A stretch of DNA of 5,845 nt from CAYOZN01 sp964408455. Lineage in GTDB: Bacteria > Planctomycetota > Phycisphaerae > UBA1845 > UTPLA1. A program made the translations under genes and the position numbers. Of the stretch, positions 1-4,229 are shown one piece after another. The stretch covers positions 1 through 5,845 of the forward strand of contig CAYOZN010000059.1 of assembly GCA_964408455.1 (NCBI GenBank), read 5' to 3'. Every line of letters begins with the position of its first letter. Position 1 is the first letter of the stretch. The notes beneath the pieces are model-generated. The model made no database searches, was not told the DNA's origin, and was given only the letters and a program-made list of their open reading frames with translations.

Positions 1-65
1 TTGTGATTGAAGCCTCGTCCGAACTTCCGTCCGCCGCATTGCGGGCATGTTGTTTGCTTTGTCAT
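1..65 (-). CDS. CCHC zinc-knuckle mini-protein, N-terminal part (cut by window edge)
   Basis: Read on the minus strand from the ATG at 65, the first 21 codons are open and run off the left edge. The visible protein begins MTKQTTCPQCGGRKFGRGFNH. It has a CPxCGG pair followed by His, the same N-terminus as the complete gene at 792-953: 19 of 21 residues are identical, with one residue fewer. GAAGG lies about 6 nt upstream of the ATG, and a promoter-like pair sits at 101-129. The C-X2-C-X10-H spacing matches the paralog, whose fourth ligand is a Cys three residues after the His, so a zinc knuckle is expected. The partner and role are unknown. The 3' part, including that Cys, lies outside the window, so it cannot be told whether this copy is intact. 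Confidence 0.72.
   Translation of the reverse strand, partial: MTKQTTCPQCGGRKFGRGFNH
4..65. repeat. Direct repeat copy A (paralogous gene start)
   Basis: Bases 4-65 match 889-953 with a few substitutions and one 3-nt gap that keeps the reading frame. The match covers the N-terminal codons of the two CCHC mini-proteins. Upstream of it, only the promoter boxes and their spacing are conserved. Confidence 0.85.
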
Positions 66-100
66 TGCGCACCTTCGTGAATGACCGTTTGCCAAGGGGA

Positions 101-129
101 ACGCTAACCGCCGGCGGCCGCGAAGACAA
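101..129 (-). promoter_or_regulatory. Promoter of CCHC paralog A
   Basis: On the minus strand, TTGTCT (124-129) and TAGCGT (101-106) are separated by 17 nt, with 35 nt from the -10 box to the ATG at 65. The second paralog has TTGTTC-N17-TAGCGT at nearly the same distance. Conservation of boxes and spacing in otherwise diverged DNA supports a promoter. Confidence 0.5.
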
Positions 130-408
130 CGCCCGTTAGCAGTGCCAGGAGGTTGCGTCGAAGGCGGCGGATTTGATATGCTGCGGAAGGCCACCAGCTC
201 CTGCTTCGGGGGAATAGGACCGGGAAGTGACTCGCCCGGCGAAGGGGCGTCGCACGACAAGGGAGTTTTTACTCTTTTTGTGTCACATGGAGTGCTGTGT
301 GCTGAATGGTGTGCGCAGCGGTTCGAGTACCCTGGAACCTCCCTAGGAGAAGGCCCCACAACACGCATAGGAAAAGGCCGGTTTTACGCCGCGGACTTGG
401 GGCGGTGA
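130..408. other. 279-bp stretch without a supported gene
   Basis: A plus-strand frame is open from a GTG at 142 to 408. Its product is Gly/Ser-rich and resembles nothing I know, the second half loses the GC-rich third positions seen in neighbouring genes, and the best ATG (178) has no well-placed ribosome site. No tRNA fold was found, although a GGTTCGAGT string occurs near 320. The stretch contains a short direct repeat (344-379) and a CGCCC/GGGCG stem (233-248). It could be an untranslated region, a decayed gene or a small RNA. Confidence 0.4.
344..379. repeat. Short direct repeat, 24-bp period
   Basis: TAGGAGAAGGCC at 344-355 recurs as TAGGAAAAGGCC at 368-379, with one mismatch. It lies just upstream of the promoter at 409-436 and might be a binding site pair, but chance is not excluded. 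Confidence 0.4.
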
Positions 409-436
409 TTGTCCGGTGCCGGGCGTAAAGTAGAAT
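409..436 (+). promoter_or_regulatory. Promoter of the HExH/CxCC gene
   Basis: TTGTCC (409-414), a 16-nt spacer and TAGAAT (431-436, five of six matches to TATAAT) lie 53 nt upstream of the ATG at 490. The -35 box resembles those of the two minus-strand CCHC genes (TTGTCT, TTGTTC). Confidence 0.55.
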
Positions 437-489
437 TTGTCATGTTCACGGCAGTTCCATCTGACATGCGTCAGGAGCGCGGGAGAAGA

Positions 490-738
490 ATGGCCCGGCT
501 GTTTTACGTCAACATGCGAGCGCGCGAGGATGGCCTGCACGAACTGCACGTGGCGGGCTGCGAGCGGCTGTCTGGCACCATGGACCGCCAGTTCCTCGGC
601 ATGTTCCGCGGTGGGCGCGATGCCATAGCCGAGGCGCAACTTCGGGATGTGACCGCTATCGCGAGCTGCCTGTGCTGCAGGGATTTTGAGGATGCGCTGG
701 ACGTGCGCGAGCAGCTATCCGACGACGGGAGCTGGTGA
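490..738 (+). CDS. Small HExHxxGC / CxCC protein
   Basis: The 82-residue product begins MARLFYVN and carries HELHVAGC at 17-24, an 'FLGMF' segment at 35-39 and CLCC at 60-63. This order (YVN, GxHExHxxGC, LGxF, a helical DAxxEA stretch, then a Cys cluster) matches a widespread family of roughly 60-70 residue bacterial proteins of unknown function that I recognise by pattern. The usual family ending 'CxxC..CHT' is replaced here by CxCC and an acidic tail of about 18 residues. The His and Cys residues could bind a metal. HExH alone does not make it a protease, because the fold is too small. The frame stays open upstream to 409, but the ATG at 490 has GGAG four nt before it and starts exactly where the family similarity starts. 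It is monocistronic, with its own promoter at 409-436. Confidence 0.72.
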   Translation: MARLFYVNMRAREDGLHELHVAGCERLSGTMDRQFLGMFRGGRDAIAEAQLRDVTAIASCLCCRDFEDALDVREQLSDDGSW

Positions 739-754
739 AGAGGCGCTGGTCATA

Positions 755-784
755 ATCTTAATCCCAATCCTAATCTTCTCTCTA
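755..784. repeat. Degenerate 6-bp tandem repeat (ATCYYA)n
   Basis: Five successive hexamers, ATCTTA, ATCCCA, ATCCTA, ATCTTC and TCTCTA, fill most of the gap between two convergent stop codons. The strand is pyrimidine-rich and stands out from the GC-rich surroundings. No hairpin accompanies it. Confidence 0.6.
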
Positions 785-791
785 TCGCGAG

Positions 792-953
792 CTAAGGAAT
801 TGGATTCTTCCAGAAGCACGGCGGGACGCCCGCTCGCAGCACGAGCGCGCTTGAATGGTCCGGTCGCGCCAGCGAGCACCCGGGCTCATGATTGAAGCCT
901 CGTCCGAACTTTCGACCGCCGCATTTCGGGCATGTTGTTTTTTGTTTTGCCAT
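792..953 (-). CDS. CCHC zinc-knuckle mini-protein (53 aa)
   Basis: Translation from the ATG at 953 gives 53 residues ending at TAG (792-794). The start is well marked: AGGAG lies 7 nt upstream, with a promoter-like pair further up (990-1018). Ligands C8, C11, H22 and C26 form a C-X2-C-X10-H-X3-C pattern around GGRKFGRGFNHEPG. The remaining 27 residues hold one more Cys and no clear domain. The Arg/Lys-rich knuckle suggests nucleic-acid binding, but this is inferred. A near-identical N-terminus at 1-65 shows it belongs to a local paralogous pair, which supports it as a real gene despite its size. It lies 3' of the polX-like gene on the same strand, 85 nt away, but has its own promoter. It converges on the gene at 490-738. 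Confidence 0.78.
   Translation of the reverse strand: MAKQKTTCPKCGGRKFGRGFNHEPGCSLARPDHSSALVLRAGVPPCFWKNPIP
889..953. repeat. Direct repeat copy B (paralogous gene start)
   Basis: This is the partner of bases 4-65. The similarity stops shortly after the His codon, or at least cannot be followed, because copy A ends at the window edge. Confidence 0.85.
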
Positions 954-989
954 TCGAGGACTCCTGCAGGTTGGTAAATGATCCGCGGC

Positions 990-1018
990 ACGCTAACCGC
1001 ATCTGGCGAAGTGAACAA
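990..1018 (-). promoter_or_regulatory. Promoter of CCHC paralog B
   Basis: On the minus strand, TTGTTC (1013-1018), 17 nt and TAGCGT (990-995) lie 36 nt before the ATG at 953. The layout matches paralog A, including the GCGGTTAGCGT context of the -10 box. Confidence 0.5.
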
Positions 1019-1038
1019 TGGCGGCAGGATTGGGAGGT

Positions 1039-1689
1039 CTACCGGCGATCGCCGGGCTGCGGGTATGGCACGCCAAGTGCCGCATAGACGCCGTCTTCGG
1101 TCTCACCGGCGATGCGTTCGTCGCCGCGCCAGACGCCGTATTCATTGAGCTTCAGGCCCAGCGACATGGCGTGCCGGCGAAGGGCGATGTTGTGCTCCCG
1201 AGGCCCAGTGAAATACTGCAGCGCCGCCCCGAAGGATTCGGCGGGCACGATTCGTACGTCGCATTGAATGGTCTTGCCACTGTCCGGCGCAAGATGATCC
1301 AACGCGACCTCAAACGACCCCTTCACCGTGCCCTTGCAGATCGTGCGAACCACGAACCGGGAATGCTCAACGCAGTCGAGAACGGCCCTGCTGTCGGCGG
1401 CAGCGACCAGAATATCGATGTCGCCACAGTCGGGTGCCTTCCGGCGTAGCGACCCGGCAATTTCGATGCGTTCGCAATCGGCGTTCACGCGGAGATGATG
1501 AATGATGCGACACGCGGCGTCGTGGGCCAGGTCGTGGGGGGCTCGATGTTCGGATTGTGCATCGCGGGGCATCGGGGCCGTAGCGGGCGGGCGACCGGTC
1601 TCGGATTCCGTCGGCCTGCCATGCGACTTCCCGCCGCCGGTCGGTGCGGCGTGAAGCGCGATGCCATCCAAGTCAATGCTGATGTGCAT
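1039..1689 (-). CDS. Stand-alone DNA polymerase X palm/thumb nucleotidyltransferase
   Basis: The 216-residue product carries the Pol beta (family X) core. GSLRR at 79-83 is followed by GDIDILV with metal-binding D90 and D92, and the third catalytic Asp is D144 in QCDVRIVP. The thumb shows FGAALQYFTG (153-162), HNIALR (166-171) and LNEYGV (181-186), then a GETEDGVYAALG ending. Family enzymes add nucleotides to gapped DNA. Bacterial PolX is usually about 570 residues, with an N-terminal HhH/8-kDa domain and a C-terminal PHP exonuclease. Both are absent here, and residues 1-50 look disordered. It could be a minimal gap-filling polymerase or another nucleotidyltransferase. The frame extends to a TTG at 1725, but the ATG at 1689 has AAGGA 8 nt before it and is preferred. 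It lies 48 nt downstream of the zinc-ribbon gene and is probably co-transcribed with it. Confidence 0.88.
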   Translation of the reverse strand: MHISIDLDGIALHAAPTGGGKSHGRPTESETGRPPATAPMPRDAQSEHRAPHDLAHDAACRIIHHLRVNADCERIEIAGSLRRKAPDCGDIDILVAAADSRAVLDCVEHSRFVVRTICKGTVKGSFEVALDHLAPDSGKTIQCDVRIVPAESFGAALQYFTGPREHNIALRRHAMSLGLKLNEYGVWRGDERIAGETEDGVYAALGVPYPQPGDRR

Positions 1690-1737
1690 GCCCACGATCC
1701 TTGCTCGTTTGCCCGAGGAACTCAATAGAATTGGCGG

Positions 1738-1941
1738 CTAATTGAACACGACTTTGAACCGCCACCCGCACCCCTCCTCCCTGCATCGCACCCACGCCAC
1801 GCCCGTCCCATCCCCCTGGTCCACCAGCGACCGGTAGCGCCGCAGCCGAGTCGACCCGCACGCGGGGCAGCGCGGCCGAACGCAACTGACGGTATCGAGG
1901 CGCGTCCTGTGGCCAACCTGGGGCGTCCGTTCCCCGTTCAC
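1738..1941 (-). CDS. Zinc-ribbon protein, CX2C-X24-CX4C
   Basis: The 67-residue product holds RPRCPACGSTRLRRYRS (from residue 22) and a C-terminal CREEGCGWRFKVVF. C25, C28, C53 and C58 form one zinc ribbon. The spacing recalls Ogr/Delta-type phage transcription activators (CX2C, about 22, CX4C), and a basic RLRRYR run follows the first pair, so nucleic-acid binding is plausible but unproven. The start is uncertain. The GTG at 1941 has GGGGAGGG about 7 nt upstream and is chosen. A GTG at 1998 would add 19 residues and overlap the palindrome at 1982-1997. The gene is divergent from the unit beginning at 2101 and 48 nt upstream of the polX-like gene on the same strand. A role as local regulator of the divergent unit is a guess. 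Confidence 0.7.
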   Translation of the reverse strand: MNGERTPQVGHRTRLDTVSCVRPRCPACGSTRLRRYRSLVDQGDGTGVAWVRCREEGCGWRFKVVFN

Positions 1942-1981
1942 CGGGATACCCTCCCCCGGGCCGACGGCGCGCTCATCGCCG

Positions 1982-1997
1982 TGTCGCCGCCGTGACA
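1982..1997. promoter_or_regulatory. Imperfect operator palindrome, unit 1
   Basis: TGTCGCCGCCGTGACA matches the perfect palindrome at 3098-3113 at 14 of 16 positions. It lies 30 nt before the -35 box of the plus-strand unit and next to the start of the divergent zinc-ribbon gene, so one protein bound here could affect both directions. Confidence 0.5.
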
Positions 1998-2027
1998 CCG
2001 GATCGCCGAAATACCCCTCGAATTGAC

Positions 2028-2056
2028 TTGATGTTGTTGCGCGCTCTTGCCCTCAT
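2028..2056 (+). promoter_or_regulatory. Promoter of unit 1 (2101-2945)
   Basis: TTGATG (2028-2033), 17 nt and CCTCAT (2051-2056) lie 44 nt before the ATG at 2101. The -10 box is poor by the standard consensus, but the whole element recurs at 3162-3190 and in part at 5342-5370 with identical spacing. Confidence 0.5.
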
Positions 2057-2100
2057 GGGGTCGTTGGATCGTGTAACCGTTCAAACGAAAGGACAAACCG

Positions 2101-2328
2101 ATGGCGACGTACATGACGATCGACGACGAGGGGCATTTCCACCACGACATCACCGTGCACGACGACGGCGACCCGGCGGCGCTGCTGGACGACGTCGTGG
2201 CAGCGCTGCGGAAGCGCGGCTTCGAGCAGTGCGGCGACTGCGAGGAATTCTGGCCGAGCGCCGAGATGCAGAACGGCCAATGCAGGAAGTGCGCGAATCG
2301 CGCTCGATGCGGGAGGACGGAGCGATGA
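2101..2328 (+). CDS. Hypothetical 75-aa protein with CX2C-X13-CX2C
   Basis: The ATG at 2101 has AAAGGA 7 nt upstream. The N-terminal half is acidic and His-rich (DDEGHFHHD, VHDDGD), then comes a helix (ALLDDVVAALRKRG). C44, C47, C61 and C64 follow in CGDCEEFWPS...GQCRKCANR, a compact zinc site like the small knuckles next to nuclease or recombination domains, but no such domain is present. I do not recognise the family. It is the first gene of unit 1, and its stop overlaps the next start (ATGA). The N-terminal segment reads like an amphipathic strand-turn-strand, so it may be a small binding domain. The function is unknown. Confidence 0.75.
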   Translation: MATYMTIDDEGHFHHDITVHDDGDPAALLDDVVAALRKRGFEQCGDCEEFWPSAEMQNGQCRKCANRARCGRTER

Positions 2329-2753
2329 CGACGGCGGCGGTCAAACTCCAGATGACGCGAGGCGAGGCGGACTACTTCCTCTGGTTGGTCGAGGGGCTCG
2401 ATTTCGGCACGGTGGACGATCTGATGTGGGACCGCGATCTGAACGAAGAGCAGGCAACCAGCGTGATGCAGGCGGTCGGCGCGCTTGATCCGGTCCTGCG
2501 CCGATGGCGAACGCAGGGCGATGCCGTCGTCGATCCACAGACGATCGACATCAACGCAGTCGGCGGTTTGACGTTCGGGGTCGCCTACATCCTCGACTAC
2601 GTCGCGATGGACTGCGAGGATGCACGGCTTTCGCAGATGGCATACGAGGACGGCGAATCGCCGCAGCGCGTCAGCGGATATCGGCGCATCGAATCGTCGC
2701 TGGCTGCAAAGATTCGGGCGATCGTGCCGGCGGAACGCGGAATGGGAGCGTGA
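2325..2753 (+). CDS. Hypothetical 142-aa protein
   Basis: The start is the ATG at 2325, overlapping the previous stop by 4 nt (ATGA), with GGGAGG 8 nt before it. The same frame is open back to 1992, but that upstream part shadows the preceding gene. The protein is mostly helical and soluble by eye: GEADYFLWLVEGLDFGTVDDLMW near the start, NEEQATSVMQAVGALDPVLRRW in the middle, and a hydrophobic GGLTFGVAYILDYVAMD stretch too short and too charged at its edges to be a clear membrane segment. There is no catalytic motif and no Cys cluster. I do not recognise it. Translational coupling to both neighbours indicates that the three products of the unit are needed together. Confidence 0.75.
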   Translation: MTTAAVKLQMTRGEADYFLWLVEGLDFGTVDDLMWDRDLNEEQATSVMQAVGALDPVLRRWRTQGDAVVDPQTIDINAVGGLTFGVAYILDYVAMDCEDARLSQMAYEDGESPQRVSGYRRIESSLAAKIRAIVPAERGMGA

Positions 2754-2756
2754 ACC

Positions 2757-2945
2757 ATGACCAGCAAGAAGAAACCAACGCGGCGAGCGCCTAACGCGAA
2801 GCCCCTGAAGCGGGCCCAACTCCTGCGGGACTTCTGCGGGACGTACCACGTGATGTCTTACCCCGACGATTCCCCCCTCGCGTTCTCGTTGACGCACGCC
2901 CAGGCGGTCGCGTTCTGCAAGCGCGAGGGGTACGTGCTCGTTTGA
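2757..2945 (+). CDS. Hypothetical 62-aa basic protein
   Basis: The ATG at 2757 follows the previous stop by 3 nt, with GGGAG 8 nt upstream inside the preceding gene. The first 23 residues are Lys/Arg-rich (SKKKPTRRAPNAKPLKRAQ), then comes a short alpha/beta part ending in LTHAQAVAFCKREGYVLV. The basic tail suggests contact with nucleic acid. The end resembles a helix-strand closing element, and I do not recognise a family. It is the last gene of unit 1. No strong terminator follows directly, and the hairpins at 2947-2999 lack a U-tract. Confidence 0.65.
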   Translation: MTSKKKPTRRAPNAKPLKRAQLLRDFCGTYHVMSYPDDSPLAFSLTHAQAVAFCKREGYVLV

Positions 2946-3097
2946 CCCGCCACGGCATGCGGCGGCGTTAGCGCGAGGGCGGCCCGCGTGGGGCCCACGT
3001 TGACCCACGCCGCGATCCCGCGCTGCCATCGCCGTGATACCTCCCGCCCGCGCCGCCTGGATGCTCCCGGCTGCCCGCAGCCGCCGATTTCGCGGCA
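2946..3097. other. Intergenic hairpins after unit 1
   Basis: This is the left half of the 288-bp gap before 3234. CCGCC (2947-2951) can pair with GGCGG (2961-2965), and CGTGGG (2987-2992) can pair with CCCACG (2994-2999). Neither has a following T-run, so they are weak termination candidates. GCCGTGATACC near 3028-3038 resembles the GCCGTGACACC of the two operators and may be an extra half-site. No gene is seen. Confidence 0.4.
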
Positions 3098-3113
3098 TGT
3101 CACGGCCGTGACA
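3098..3113. promoter_or_regulatory. Perfect 16-bp operator palindrome, unit 2
   Basis: TGTCACGGCCGTGACA is fully self-complementary. It sits 48 nt before the -35 box at 3162 and is followed by an AT-rich run (TATAAAAGATTAAT). The related site at 1982-1997 holds the same place before unit 1. Dimeric repressors or activators use sites of this kind. The binding protein is not identified. Confidence 0.6.
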
Positions 3114-3137
3114 CCTATAAAAGATTAATCGAAAAAC

Positions 3138-3154
3138 CGCCGGAATTCCCGGCG
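3138..3154. promoter_or_regulatory. Inverted repeat CGCCGG-AATTC-CCGGCG
   Basis: Perfect 6-bp arms flank a 5-nt centre, immediately upstream of the -35 box at 3162. It lies in the extra DNA that distinguishes this leader from the one before 2101, so it may be an additional protein site specific to unit 2. Confidence 0.4.
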
Positions 3155-3160
3155 AATTAG

Positions 3161-3202
3161 CTTGATGTCTTTTTGCGAACTTGGCCTCATGTGGCTGTTG
3201 GA
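3161..3202 (+). repeat. Duplicated leader core (partner at 2027-2068)
   Basis: Ungapped alignment with 2027-2068 gives 32 of 42 identical positions. The conserved blocks are CTTGATGT, GCG, CTTG, CCTCATG and GTTGGA. Similarity continues, with small gaps, upstream to the palindrome and downstream to the ribosome site. Confidence 0.8.
3162..3190 (+). promoter_or_regulatory. Promoter of unit 2 (3234-5272)
   Basis: TTGATG (3162-3167), 17 nt and CCTCAT (3185-3190) lie 43 nt before the ATG at 3234. Boxes, spacing and distance to the gene are almost the same as for unit 1. Confidence 0.5.
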
Positions 3203-3233
3203 ACGAAGAACCGCATACGCGAAGGAGACGACG

Positions 3234-3584
3234 ATGAACCTGAAGCAGCCAATACAGATCAGCGACGAGCGCGTGGACGAGATCGCCGACTCGTTCCGCA
3301 TTACCAAGACCACGCCCCGCAACCGATTCGGCGGCGGCGGGACCTGGGTCACCGGAACGATGGGCGGCCACAAATTCGAGGCCCTGGTCTTCCCCGAGCA
3401 CGCGGAGTTCGACTGGTGCGAGCTGGACGACAGCAAGATCTCGAAGCTGCTGGTCCGCGATGGCCGCGGCGCGACGGTCGCGCATTTCGAACGCGGCTGG
3501 GACGTCGAACCGACCAACGACGAAGCGCGGGCGATCGTCGACCTGCTGGCCGCGGGGCTGGCCGAGACGGTTTTCGATGCCTAA
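3234..3584 (+). CDS. Small conserved protein, resembles DUF7678
   Basis: The 116-residue product starts at the ATG with AAGGAG 6 nt upstream. The frame is open from 3162, but that part belongs to the promoter. After a helical N-terminus (residues 9-24) comes a Gly-rich bend (32-36), then WVTGTMGGHKFEALVFPE (38-55), SKISKLLVRD (67-76) and HFERGWDVEP (84-93), and a C-terminal helix. The pattern 'W.tG.i.g..F.A.vf.e.....SRISKL......RGWD.eP' is that of small phage and bacterial proteins labelled DUF7678, which I match from memory. No catalytic role is known to me. It is the first gene of unit 2 and is followed after 18 nt by the next gene. Confidence 0.75.
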   Translation: MNLKQPIQISDERVDEIADSFRITKTTPRNRFGGGGTWVTGTMGGHKFEALVFPEHAEFDWCELDDSKISKLLVRDGRGATVAHFERGWDVEPTNDEARAIVDLLAAGLAETVFDA

Positions 3585-3602
3585 GCGAAAGGACGGATTG
3601 AG

Positions 3603-3980
3603 ATGAACGCGAACAAGACAACGACCATGATCGCCAACGAGATCAACAACGTCATCCGAAGCCTGAACAAGAACACCACGGCGCTGCAGCCCATCGTCGA
3701 GGCGGCGCTCAAGGCATCGTTCGACCGCAAGCGCGAAACCAGGGAATACATGCTCGCCCACCACGCCGATCACCTGAACCGCCAGCTCATCGACAAGTTG
3801 ATCCACCTCGCGACTAACGCGGTGACCGCGATCGACAAGCTCATGCGGAGCGCCGACGTCGAGCGCAACCCGGCGGCGTGGGAACTGGCCAGCATCCGCA
3901 GCAACGTGATGGATGTCGTAACCGCCTCGGCCGAGCGCGACGCAATCGCCTTCGCGAAGAAGATCGCAGAGCACGAGTAA
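3603..3980 (+). CDS. Hypothetical 125-aa helical protein
   Basis: The ATG at 3603 has AAAGGA 9 nt upstream. The sequence is free of Cys and rich in Ala, Asn, Lys and Glu, and it reads as four or five amphipathic helices, for example MIANEINNVIRSLNKN, then QLIDKLIHLATNAVTAIDKLM and the C-terminal ERDAIAFAKKIAEHE. No membrane segment, signal peptide or catalytic motif is visible. A helical-bundle protein that forms oligomers or binds a partner is the most that can be said. It lies in the middle of unit 2, 18 nt after the previous gene and 27 nt before the next. Confidence 0.72.
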   Translation: MNANKTTTMIANEINNVIRSLNKNTTALQPIVEAALKASFDRKRETREYMLAHHADHLNRQLIDKLIHLATNAVTAIDKLMRSADVERNPAAWELASIRSNVMDVVTASAERDAIAFAKKIAEHE

Positions 3981-4007
3981 CGAAACGACGAACGACGGGA
4001 AAAGATC

Positions 4008-4220
4008 ATGAACGCAGAACGACCGATCGTAGGGCTGGTTTGGAATCGGGTGACGACGCGGCGCGGCGTGAACGACGGGGGCGTCGAGGTGGTCGAGATC
4101 GAATTCCACCGCGACGAGGGCGATGTCCGCAGCTCGAACTCGACCATCATCGTGGTGCCGGCCAGCGAGATGAATGTCTGGCAGCCGCTGAACGACGCGC
4201 GGCCGAGTTTCGCGAACTAG
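4008..4220 (+). CDS. Hypothetical 70-aa beta-rich protein
   Basis: The ATG at 4008 follows a modest ribosome site (GGGA about 7 nt upstream). Strand-like stretches alternate with charged turns: IVGLVWNRVTTRRG, VEVVEIEFHRDEGD, then SSNSTIIVVPASEMNVWQPL. There are no Cys, no signal and no known motif. The size and strand pattern suggest a small barrel or adaptor, but I recognise no family. Its stop codon TAG forms part of the ribosome site (TAGGAG) of the next gene, so translation of the two is likely coupled. Confidence 0.68.
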   Translation: MNAERPIVGLVWNRVTTRRGVNDGGVEVVEIEFHRDEGDVRSSNSTIIVVPASEMNVWQPLNDARPSFAN

Positions 4221-4229
4221 GAGATGACC

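Noticed and set aside
103..140. GCTAAC...GTTAGC inverted repeat as an integron attC site
   Set aside because: The ends do not fit RYYYAAC/GTTRRRY, the second CCHC copy lacks the partner arm, and no integrase is present. The shared GTTAGCGT is better explained as the -10 region.
318..345. GGTTCGAGT as the T-arm of a tRNA or tmRNA end
   Set aside because: The flanks do not pair into a 5-bp T-stem, and no acceptor, anticodon or CCA end could be placed.
343..639. 98-codon minus-strand frame
   Set aside because: It overlaps the better supported gene at 490-738 and its promoter, has no family resemblance, and has no clear ribosome site.
1042..1055. 14-bp palindrome CCGGCGATCGCCGG
   Set aside because: It lies in the last codons of the polX-like gene and occurs once. 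GC-rich codons explain it, and there is no T-run for termination.
1018..1449. 143-codon plus-strand frame
   Set aside because: It is antisense to the polX-like gene, whose catalytic motifs are clear.
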